Of a stretch of 64,000 bases of DNA, positions 13,201 to 25,200 are shown piece after piece. The DNA comes from Diospyros lotus (lineage: Eukaryota > Streptophyta > Magnoliopsida > Ericales > Ebenaceae). The stretch spans positions 27,251,310 through 27,315,309 of the forward strand of contig NC_068352.1 of the NCBI RefSeq assembly GCF_014633365.1, in the 5' to 3' direction. Position 1 is the first letter of the stretch. Every line of letters starts with the position of its first letter. The notes under the pieces are model-generated. The model was not told the DNA's origin. It ran no database searches and saw only the letters and a program-made list of their open reading frames with translations. The position numbers were made by a program, and so were the translations under genes.

Positions 13201-16200
13201 AATCCCACTCTTGCTTTCAGTGTTCTAAAAGGTGATAGGCGCTAGTCGGGCGGCAGACTGACGTCTAACGCCTGGGCCACCTAGGCGGCGCCTAGAGTTT
13301 TTTTTATTTTTTATTAATATATTAACAAATATTAAAATAAATGATGTAACAACACTTGCTTGTAAATATTAAAATATTTAAAATATTAACAAAGGCAGCA
13401 ACAAGGAGCAGCAAGGAGACGACTCGGATGCGAGCAAATATTAAAGCTCGGTGTTGCAGCAAAGAGCAGCAACTTGCTGCTTGATGCTTGCTGCTGCAGC
13501 AAGCACGCAAGCTTGCGTTGCTGCAACATGCAGCAAGGAGCAGCTGGTGGAGGTGGAGGAAGATGGATACATACCGAAGGAAGCAGCGGCGTGCGACGAC
13601 AAGGCTAATAGGAATGGAAAGCAGCGACGGCAACTCTGCAACTGCAAGAGACGGTGGTGGCGTGCGAGCATGAGAGAGGCGACGGTGACGACGACTCTGC
13701 AATAGACAATCGGTGGTGGTGCGCGCGAGAGAGAAGGGGAAAAAACAATCGGCCAGGCTTCATGCGGCCATAATCGGCCAGGCATTCACACAGCTAGGCG
13801 GCCAAGGCGGTCGCCTAGGCGTCGCCCGGTACCGATTAGCCGAGCCGGCGCCTAAGGTGGCCGATTAGGCCACAGTCGGGGCGGCCAGCGGCCGCCTAGG
13901 CCGCGTTTTAGTTCACTGCTTGCTTTCATGTGGGGTTAATTCAAACACAATTTTGAGACATATTTAGGAGAAACAGACCTCACCAATGGAATCAGGGACC
14001 CCAAAAACCTTAAGTGGGACCCCTTCCAAGGCAAGGTGGCTACCTAGGGCAGTGCGTGGGCCTCACGCGCCCCAAGGCGCGTGGCTGTGCTAATGCACAG
14101 CAGAGCGCATGGCGCATGAACCTTATGCGCACCCCATGGCGCGTGAATAACACGCACCCCTAATGGCGCGACCCAAATCCGACTCGGTGGGTCGACCCAA
14201 CAACCCAATGGGCCGACCCACCTTCTTCTTCCCCAACAAACAGCAAGGGTTTTCAGACCCTTGTCGTCGCCGCTGCTTCTGAAATGCCAACACCTACACA
14301 TCGCCACCGACTGCCATCCCCGCCATTGCCAACTGCCATCGCTACCAACAGAGACACCGCCAATCGCCATCAGCGACGATGAACGTCGTGTAGGTCCGCG
14401 ACGCGCATCAACAGCGATGCTGTCATGACCGTCGCCTTCTGCTTCTCTATTCATCAAGACCATCAGCCCACACCCATGGTGGTCGCTTATGCCCAGAATC
14501 GGCCATGGCAGAACGCATCCAGCCAAAACGATGACCCACGTCATCGGCCAAAAGCCAGCCATGATCGTCGACCGGCCATGGGAAAAACCTAGGATGCGGA
14601 CACAGTGAAAAGCTTTGGCTGTCGGCCATGGAAAAACTTAAAGCCAGCCGTTCGGAGATGGCCAAGCAATCGAAAAGCCGCAGTCAGAAGGGCGTCCATG
14701 GCGTCTGGACAAACAAAAACAAAGACCCATAGCGTCCATCAACAATAATGTAAAATCAACAATGACCCATGAATGGCCACGACATACGCGGGCACTAGCG
14801 ATGTTCATTTACTCCTGAAATACAAGCAATAACATGCCAAAAAATATCGCAAAAAATAATGCTATATTTTCCCAATCAAAAATCATTATACAACGATATT
14901 TTCAATAAATAAGGGAGAGATAGAATAGGCTCTGATACCAACTGTTAGAAAAATTAAATAAAATGCACTTACCTCCGGCCATTATTTGTATGAAAAACTT
15001 GAATTGCAATTGAGTTGGATGCTTCCAATCAATCAACCAAATGTACAACGATGGTGTATGCCTTCAGATTTGGACTTGATTGGGGACCCAAACTGGTTTC
15101 CATTGTCTGTATGTGACGCAGCGTGTAGCGCGAGTGTGAAGAAAACACACCAAAATAAACCCTTGAAAGAGCAAACTTCAATAGCCGAAGCTTGGCTTTC
15201 AAGAAGACGCAAAAACAAGACTGTTTTGCTAAGAAAACCCAAATAGGTTGCTGAAATTTGATTAATAAAAACTTGATTACAAACTCTAGATCCTAGGCAT
15301 ATTTATAGTATTTGGCTAATCCAAATTCATCTAATATTTGGAAAACAAAATCCAACTAGAATCCTAATAGAAATAAATCTTAATCCAACATGAAGTAGAA
15401 TCCTAAATCAAGTAGAAATATGAAATTGAATCCTAAATCAAGTAGAATTCTAAAAACTTAAGAAGTATTAAAATATTGTTCCGGCGTGGTCGAGAGTCAA
15501 CTTTGGGCCGGGTCTTGATTGGTGACCGCATCATTCACGTCCACTTGAGAAGAATTCGTCCTCGAATTATGATCTGGGTATGACAACTCAACATCCGGCA
15601 AATACAAAGAAAGATCAGCAACATTGAATGTTTTGGAAATACCCATATGATTTGGCAAATCCACAACATAAGCATTATCATTGATCTTCTTTGTAATCTT
15701 GTAAGGACCATACTTCTTTGGCTTGAGCTTGTTCTGTTGTCTTGTAGGAATCCGTTCCTTTTTCAAGAATATCATGACTTCATCTCCAACCGCAAATACC
15801 TTGTGCTTCCTATGCTTGTCAGCTGCTGCCTTGTACTTCTTATTCGCCTCGTGCAACTTTTGCCTGACATCTTCCTGAACTGCTTGAACGTGTTCGGCTA
15901 AGTCACTGGCTGCAACACTGAAACCTGGTACCTTTGGCAATTTTACCAAATCCAATGCATGATTAGGAACTTTCATGTATACGATAGAGAATGGTGATCT
16001 TCCTGTTGAGCTATGTACGGCGTTGTTGTAGGCAAATTCTGCTTGAGCTATGACTAGGTCCCATTGTCTTGGCTTGTCTTTGCAAACACTGCGAATCAGA
16101 TTTCCTAAGGTACGATTCACCACCTCTGTTTGTCCATCAGTCTGGGGATGTGCTGTGCTACTGAAATTCAAAGATGAATCGAACATTCTCCACAAGGTAA

Positions 16201-19200
16201 TCCAGAAGTGACTCAAAAACCTTATATCACGATCCGAAGTAATAGTTTTAGGGACTCCATGTAGTCTAACAATCTCCTTGAAAAACAGTTTGGCTGTAGC
16301 TACTGCATCTGCCGTCTTCTTGCATGGGAGAAAGTGCGCCATCTTGGAAAACCTGTCAACCACTACAAAAACAGAATCCATACCTCGTTGGGTTCGCGGT
16401 AGACCTAACACGAAGTCCATAGACAAATCTTCCCAAATAGCATTGGGAACAGGCAATGGCATGTAAAGACCGGCGTTAGAAGAGTGCCCCTTAGCTGTTT
16501 GACATATATAACACCTCGCCACAATAATAGAAACATCTCTCCTTGCTCTTGGCCAATAATACCTTCCCATAACAGCTTCAATAGTCTTGTCTCTGCCAAG
16601 ATGCCCTGCTAAGCCACCACCATGCAAATCCCGAATAATTTTCTCACGAAGAGATGTGCAAGGGATGCACAACTGATTTCCCTTCATGAGAAACCCATCA
16701 TGCACATAAAAATCTCCTGATGGTTGCTGAGACATGCATTGTTCCCACACATGTTTGAAATCCTCGTCTGTCGCATATAATTCTTTCAAGCACTCAAACC
16801 CAACAATCTCAACACTAAGGGTCTTGATCAAACCCACACGCCTACTCAAAGCGTCTGCCACTCGATTATGTTGTCCCGACTTATGTACAATTTTATATGG
16901 AAATTTATCAATAAAAGCAGACCATCTAGCATGCATATCACTCCTCAATTGCCTTTGGCTACTCAAGTACTTAAGAGCTTGGTGATCCGTGTAAAGAACA
17001 AATTCTTTGGCAATCAAGTAATGTTCCCATATCTGAAGAGCCCTCACTACTGCATAAAACTCCTTATCATAAGTAGACCACTTTCTTCTGGCTTCACACA
17101 ACTTCTCATTGAAAAATGCAATTGGTCTCTTCTCTTGGGACAACACAGCACCTATACCCACTCCACTCGCATCACACTCAACCTCAAACAATTTGTCAAA
17201 GCTTGGCAAAGCTAAGACAGGAGCGGTACATAATTTATCTTTTATCAAGGTGAAACTTTGCTCTTGTTCTTCATCCCAATGGAACTTTCCTTTCTTTAAA
17301 CACTTAGTAATTGGAGCCACAATACTACTAAAGTGTTTGATAAACCGCCTATAGAAAGTTGCTAACCCATGGAAACTTCGCACATCACTGACATTTTTAG
17401 GAGTTGGCCACTCTCTAATAGCTCGCACTTTTTCCTCATCTACCTTTACGCCCTCTTTACTTATAACAAAGCCCAAGCACAACAAGCTCTCACTCATAAA
17501 AGTACACTTCTTCAAATTAGCATAAAGTTTGTTTTCCCTCAACACACTCAACACCTCTCGAATATGCCCCTCATGCTCATTAATAGACTTACTGTATATC
17601 AAAATATCATCAAAATACACCACAACGAATTTACCAATGAAAGGGCGTAATACTTGGTTCATTAGTCTCATGAAAGTGCTTGGTGCATTGGTTAGTCCAA
17701 AGGGCATGACTAACCACTCAAACAACCCATCTCTTGTCTTGAAAGCTGTCTTCCACTCATCTCCAGGTCGAATTCTAATTTGATGATAACCACTTCTAAG
17801 GTCAATTTTGGAAAAAATCACAGCCCCATCAAGTTGATCAAGCATGTCGTCGAGCCTAGGAATTGAAAATTTGTACCCAATAGTAATTTTGTTGATAGCT
17901 CTACTGTCAACACACATCCTCCAACTCCCATCTTTCTTTGGTGTCAATAATGCTGGCACTGCACATGGACTCATGCTAGTCTGAATGTGCCCTTTTCTCA
18001 ACAATTCCTCTACCTGCTCACACAAAATCTCATTCTCCCTAGGACTCATCCTGTAGTGTGGTAGGTTAGGCAAGCTAGCACCAGGAACCAAGTCAATGTG
18101 GTGTTGAATATCTCTCATAGGAGGTAGCTTATTAGGCAACTCCTCAGGAACCACATCATGAAATTCCTCCAACAATCCCTGCACCTCCACTGGAATTTGA
18201 TTTACCTTCAGTAGCTCACTCACACTCTCTCCCTTGATAACCAATAAGTGAACCTCTCGAGTATCCTTACACTGCCTCACAAACTCTGTGTGTTTATGTG
18301 TAATGGTAAGAAAATTTCGCCCCTCCACTTTAGAAGCTTTGGTTTGATTCTTTTCCACTATGGGTAACAAAGTATAACGCACACCTTCTTTCTCAACCTG
18401 ATATGTGTTCTTCCTACCCGAGTGCTTAGCATCCACATCAAATTGCCAAGGCCTCCCAAATAAAATATGGCAAGCATCCATATCAACAATATCACAATAG
18501 ACTTCGTCGGAGTACTTACCAATAGAGAAAGGCACCTTGCAATGTTCATCTACATGTATGCCACCAACTTCTTTGATCCATCCAATCATGTAAGGGCTTG
18601 GATGTTTTTCAGGAGTTAAGTGCATCTTTGCCACCACGTCTCTTTCTATGATGTTCTCCTGACTTCCACTATCAATAATCAACTCAAAGATTTTTCCTTT
18701 CACCGTACACCTCGTGCGAAAAAGCTTATGCCGTTGAGTAGTATCTTCATTCTTTTGAGATAGTATTAACTTCCTCACTACACAGGTATATTGCCCATGT
18801 CCATAATCTTCTTCGTCATCCTCCCCATCAAGCCCGCAATATACTTCCTCTTCAGCAACATCTTCCTCTTCCTTTTCTACAATGTTAACTGTTTTCCTCC
18901 TTGGACAATCACTAGATCGATGCCCAACCTCATTGCACTTGAAACATTTTAAAAGAATAGGCTTTGCATAAGGATTAGGGGATTTTGGAAGATTAGAAGT
19001 AGTACCTCGAATGTTTCCCCCCGTTGTAACCTTATTAAGGTTGACTGTATGGGGTGGATTGGAGGGTTGCGCTCCTTGATCCGACTTGCCTTTATCAAAA
19101 GCTGGTTGTTTATTTTCATTCCCACTATACCGACGATAGTTGTCATTACGAGATCTCTCACTCAACATTAACTCAGCCTTTAAAGCTAAGTTCCTTGCTT

Positions 19201-22200
19201 CTTGCACACTCAGAACCATCTGAACCCCAATTTTATCACGAATAGCAGGGTTCAATCCATTCAAGTAACGAGCTGCTTGTTGATTGTCACTTTCTGATAA
19301 TTGGTTTCTCTCCGCCAATCGCAGAAACTCAAAGGTATATTCATTCACACTCTTCATTCCCTGTGTACATCTTTGATAAGCTTCAAACATATATTGTTCA
19401 TAGTCAGGGGGCAAAAATCTACCTCTTAACAGCTGCTTCATTCATCTCCATGTCTTAACTGGCAGTCGGCCTTCCCTCAATCTCGTTTCTCTTAATCGCT
19501 CCCACCAAACAGATGCACCGCCTTTCAACCTGTAAGCCACTAACTTTACTTGTCGTTCATCTGGGATCTCCATGTATTCGAAAAAACGGTCAACCTCAGT
19601 GATCCAATCCCAGAACCCCTCAATATCAAGATCTCCACTAAAGGTAGGAATATCAACTTTTAGTTTATACTCATCGTTGCCCCAGTGGTTGTACTGATGC
19701 GCATTCCTCCTAACCCCTCTACCACCAGGGTTAGCTATTGCTCGACCAAAATCATTCTCTTTATCGCTATCTTCAATCACTGATCTTCTAGGATTAACAA
19801 GGACATGATTAATGGGTGGTCTTCCCGCTCCGGCTTGATTCACCCCATTATTCAGGTTCCTGTCATCATCAACTCGTAGTAAGGTGCCCAATTGGTTGCT
19901 ATGTTGCTCCAATCGCTGCTGGATAGTACGAGTTACTTCCCACTGTTCTTCGATTGCTCTCCAAACTGCAGACAACCCCTGATCACCGTCACGAGGCTGG
20001 TTGCTACCGTTACCTTCAAGATTGGCCATCTGATTGGTTGATTAACCGCTCTGATACCACCTGACGCAGCATGTAGCGCGAGTGTGAAGAAAACACACCA
20101 AAATAAACCCTTGAAAGAGCAAACTTCAATAGCCGAAGCTTGGCTTTCAAGAAGACGCAAAAACAAGACTGTTTTGCTAAGAAAACCCAAATAGGTTGCT
20201 GAAATTTGATTAATAAAAACTTGATTACAAACTCTAGATCCTAGGCATATTTATAGTATTTGGCTAATCCAAATCCATCTAATATTTGGAAAACAAAATC
20301 CAACTAGAATCCTAATAGAAATAAATCTTAATCCAACATGAAGTAGAATTCTAAATCAAGTAGAAATATGAAATTGAATCCTAAATCAAGTAGAATTCTA
20401 AAAACTTAAGAAGTATTAAAATATTGTTCCGGCGTGGTCGAGAGTCAGCTTTGGGCCGGGTCTTGATTGGTGACCGCATCAGTATGATTGTGTACTTTTT
20501 TCAATAGAGGAACCCTCTATTTATAGACTAATTAATGTCTATCTTCATTCAAACTAATCCCATCAAATTAGTTTGATTCAATTTGAAAGACAATTACCTA
20601 ATGGTTTAAAAGATATTTCTCAGATAAATAGGACCACCTAATGATAATTATACTAATAGATAATTATAATAATTGCAATTAATCTAATAGATAATTACAG
20701 TCTGGACTCTAAAACTCTTTGGTTACGTTGAAATATATTTCATTAATGCAACTCTTTGAATGTGTCTTCTTGGCATCTGCGATCTGTGTAAGGCCCAGCC
20801 TTTGGGCCTTGTTAGAGAAGGCACAAAGGGGGAGAGCCAGGCCCATATGGCCATATAAAAGCCCTAGGGCTCCCATCCCTTCCCCCTTCTTCCTTCCCGT
20901 TACCAACTCTCTCTCTCTCTCTCAATCGATTTTGGGCAAACCAACTATAAGGCCTTTGGGCTTTGTTAGAGAAGGCCCAAAGGGGGGAGCCAAGCCCAAA
21001 TTGACATATAAAAAGGCTAGGGCTCCCATTTTCTCCCCCTTTCTTCTTCTCTATTGTCCAACAATCTCCCTCTCTCTCTCTCTCAACCGATTTTGAGCAA
21101 TCTAACTTTTGGATCCTAGATCCGACCACATTTTCACCGTAAAATCGACCCCGATCTACAACAAGGTAAGTTTTTTATTTTCATTAGCTTTACTTTTAGC
21201 ACAGATTCGTGAGAGGTGTATGTATATGCGTGTAGGCGTGTTGGCCGAAACTTTGAGCTCAGAGCTAGAAAGATCTAGCCGTTGGATCTTGTTGATTTTT
21301 GGATATGTTAGTCAATGGGGTTAGAGGTGTTGAATGGGTACCTCGGATCGCCGGAAAACGTCGCCCGCAGTGGCTGGCAATGTGCTTTGTATTCTAGCCA
21401 AAATTTAAAAGCTAGATCTACGAAGATCTAGCCGTTAGATCTCGATGATTTTTTAATATGTTGGTCTATGAGGGTAAGGGAGTTGAGTGGTGACCTCAGA
21501 TCGCTGGAAAATGTGGCCGGCGGCATCAAACAACTTATTTTTAAATTTGGCCAGAAATTAAAAATCAGATCTACGGAAATCCAACCATTAGATTTGACTC
21601 ATTTTTGTATATATTGACCTCCATTGCTAGGCGTTTCTAATGGTAAGTTCTGATTGTCAAAATATTCGGTCGGTGGTGGCCAGAAGTGGACGCCGGCAGT
21701 GTGGCTGGCCTAGGTTGTTTTATTTTGGGGTTTTGGGCCATTGGGGCAGCATTTGGGTTGGTCCAAATCCTAGGAGATTTAAATTTTGTATTTAATTAAC
21801 TCTTATATAATTTGATAATTTTGTTAGGTTATTTTAGCATACCCCAGCCGAGAGGCCTTTGAGGGAAATCCCGCCTCTTCTATAACACTATGAGTGGGTA
21901 AATTGTATTATGGTGGTATTTGTTGCATTCATACCTTTCATTATTCTAATATTCTATATATACTATTCATGATTTCGTTGTGAATTGCATACGGGAAAAT
22001 TAGAGTCCATATTATTTGTTTTGCACATATTGACACCTGTGATTGATTGCATTTTTGTTAATGTGGATTGTGAATAGTGATACTTGTATGTGATATATTA
22101 CTTGTAACATTGATAATAACAAATGTTGGTATGAAATGTGTGTTAAATGGAGTAACAGTTAGAGCCTGTATCGCTAACCACAGTAAGAGTTAACCGTTGG

Positions 22201-25200
22201 TGCACCACGTATGTATTAGGGTGTGAGATAGTCCACCCTGGATGGGCATGAGATAGTCCGCCATTCTTGTTTATATCCAACATGAGATAGTTCGCCAAAG
22301 TGGATTTTGGTGGTGTTGAGATAGTCCGCACCAAGGAAATGATATGTGTGAATTCTGGTTCTAAATGGTTTACTCTCAATGTGCATATTTATTCATCATC
22401 TTTCATTCGATATTATGTATTATTTGAAATGTCATGGCATGATGATCTATATTGTTGCATTGATTCTATACTCCCCCCATTATAACGCTTTTTACCCTTT
22501 ACTAAGCCAGTGTCCGGCTTACCTTTCAATATTTCAGATTTTGTAGGTTGACATCATTTTAACGGTAGGAGTCGTGGTAAATGATTCTACTTCATTTACT
22601 CTAGACATGCTCTGGCTACAGCACATGTATCTCATCTCACGGGTTGAGTATAGGGAAGTTAATATTCCTTTCATATGTAAAGTGAGAAATTTTGAATATT
22701 ATAAGCATGTAATGGATTTATAGTCCGGTAGGCACTTTAATATCAGTTAATGGAAATACATTTATTTTGTTGTGTATATAAAATGGTTAAATGTTTGAAG
22801 GATTATGTGTATTGTAAGGCTTATTATTCCCTGTTGGAGTTTGTGACTCCTCGAGGAATGGTGCCGGTCACGGTCCCTGATTTTAAGTCGTGACAAAGTT
22901 GGTATCAGAGCTTAGGCTTTAGAACTTTGGAAAATAAAACGGAAACGAAATGTTGGGTGTATGAATAAGGGGTTAAACACTTTCACATGCATTGTATTGC
23001 ATACACTGTAGTCCGAAGCAAGTTTTTGGTAGGATAGGTATGAGTATGAGTCACGATATATTCACAACCTTACTATGCCATGGACTCTAGGTCCCTTTTT
23101 GCATATCATGACTGTGCATGTAGAATTCTATGTGATGTGGCATACTGTTTTGTTCTGTATAATGAGTCGTTTTAATGTTGCATACAGGAAATCATGCCTC
23201 CTAAGACTCGAGGCGGTGCGGTCCAAGCTCGTGGACGCGGCAGTTGCAGTGGCCGTGGGAGAGGACAGGCTGCTCCTATCTTGCCTGTACCTTCTTGGGG
23301 TGCTTGCCGATCACGTAGGGACGTTGTCGAGCAACACTCAGGAAATGGGGATGCTGATATCCTCCAAGACACCAGAGAAGCAGGTGGACCTTCCAACTTG
23401 TCTATAGAGGACAGGATTCACTTGGGAGTACAAACAGTAGTAAGTGAGGTGCTGAGGACTTTGGAGATTCTCGGGAGTGGATCAGTATCTCAAGATAGAG
23501 GTCAGGCCTTACCAGAGGAGCAAGACCAGGGGGTAGACATTCCCTTATCAGAATTTATGCGATATGACCTGCCCAGGTTTAACGGGGATAGCAACAAAGT
23601 GGAACCGAAGGGGTTCTTGGAGGAGTGTGTGAGGATTGGAGAGGCTTTAAGGTGCAACCAGCAGAGACTTGTAGAGTGTGCCACCTTTCTACTGCGAGGG
23701 TCGGCGTATAAGTGGTATAAAAACCTAAAGGAAGCTAGGATGTCAGGTGCATCACTACTAAGGTGGAAGGAGTTCAGTGATGGGTTCAGGGAACGATTTA
23801 TTCCTGAGGTAGTGAGGTTTGCCAAGGTCCGAGAATTTGAGGAGTTGAGGCAGACTCCCGATATGACGGTAGGGGAGTATTCTAGCATATTCACTCACCT
23901 GGCTGACTTTGCACCTATGCTGGTGGCCACCGAGCAGGACAGGGTGCAGCGGTTCGTGAATGGATTGGTGGGGCCCATTCATAGGGTGATGGTTGCCTCT
24001 CACCTTTCCACATTCGCCAATGTTCTTAGTGCGGCCATGAGGATGGAGAAGAGTACTATGAAAGAGCGAGCCCAAAGAGATGAGTGCAAGAAGATGAAGC
24101 TTGATACCACTGGGCATGGCGGTGGGAATCAACAACACAAAATGAGACCCTAACAACAATCACAGCAGCATCAACAGTATAGAGGAGGGTTTAGGGGTTA
24201 AGGACAACGACCATTCCAGAACAGAGGTGATAAGCAACATGGAGGATTTAGAAGGGGTGGCCAGGGTGGTAGAGAGGCACCACTCTGTCAGTCGTGCATG
24301 CGGCCTCACCACGGACCATGTCGATGACTAACAAGAGCCTGCTTCGGGTGTGGGGAGATAGGCCACATTCGAATGGATTGCCCATATACTCATCAGGAGA
24401 CAGGGCATGCAGCTGGGCTTGGGACTACTCAGGCGACGCCAGTTCAAACGCAAGCCCTATTTCAGCCTTTACCACCACCTTCAAGTGGTAAGGGCCGAGG
24501 AGGTAGAGGCCAGGGTGGCCACGTGGGAGGCAACACTGGGGGGTATGTGAGGGTCTTTGCCATGACGCCTCAGGATGCCGAGGCCAGTAATGTTGTCGTC
24601 ACAGGTATGATTTCCATTTCACATACTGATGCCTTGGTTTTGTTTGACCCAAGCTCTACACATTCATATGTCTCACGAGAGTTTGCCCCGCGTCTAGGTA
24701 TAGAACCTTCATCTTTAGAGCGACCTATGATGGTAGCTACCCCTACCGGTAACCCTTTGGTAGTAGACACAGTGTACCTGGGTTGTGTGGTCACTGTGGC
24801 TGGGCGAGACACGATAGCTAACTTAATCTTGCTAGGGAATATGGGATTTGAGAGCATATTAGGAATGGATTGGTTAGCTCTTGTCATGTCACCTTAGATT
24901 GTAGGCAAAAGAAGGTGTGTTTCAATCCTCCTATTGGAGATCAATTTTTCCTTCAATGAGGTCAACCCCTTGTGGCTAAGGACGTTATATCTGTATTGGA
25001 GGTGAGACATCTATTAAATGAGGGGTGTTAGGCGTTCCTAGCGTTGGTGCGGGAGACTTATGAGTCAGAATGTGAGATAGGGCAGGTGCCTGTAGTGAGG
25101 GAGTATCCAGATGTATTTCTTGAAGATTTGTCAGGGGTACTGCCGGAGTGGGATATAGAGTTTTGTATAGATTTAGCTCCAAAGACTTGACCAATTTTGA

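Larger units (their letters stand above)
15114..20481 (-). mobile_element. Young Ty3/gypsy retrotransposon (5,368 bp)
   Basis: The two LTRs are each 420 bp (15114-15533 and 20062-20481), start TGACGCAG and end GCATCA, and differ at about four positions by eye (about 1%). A perfect 5-bp TSD GTATG (15109-15113, 20482-20486) sits inside the copia LTR. Sense is minus. The PBS TGGTATCAGAGCGG is 20046-20059, two bases from the 5' LTR. Gag and pol form one frame of 1,510 codons interrupted by a single TGA. No chromodomain was seen at the C-terminus; lineage within gypsy is not assigned. Confidence 0.95.
7615..20699 (-). mobile_element. Ty1/copia retrotransposon, decayed, with nested insertions
   Basis: The sense strand is minus. 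The left (3') LTR is 7615-8008. The right (5') LTR is 14943-15113 plus 20487-20699, split by a gypsy element. The primer-binding site TGGTATCAGAGCC (initiator tRNA-Met type) is 14928-14940, next to the right LTR. Flanks are GTTTG (7610-7614) and GTCTG (20700-20704), a 5-bp TSD with one change. On the minus strand the order is gag, zinc knuckle, integrase, reverse transcriptase, RNase H: the copia order. The coding region has frameshifts, stops and a 146-bp tandem duplication, so it cannot be autonomous. The unsplit LTR parts differ at 9 of 171 positions by eye. Confidence 0.92.

Noticed and set aside
13322..13785. Ala/Cys/Ser-rich frames on both strands
   Set aside because: Low-complexity GCAGCAA content inside a non-autonomous hAT-type element; no domain.
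14044..14665. Trp/Gly-rich minus-strand frames
   Set aside because: Compositional frames in the copia leader; no homology recognised.
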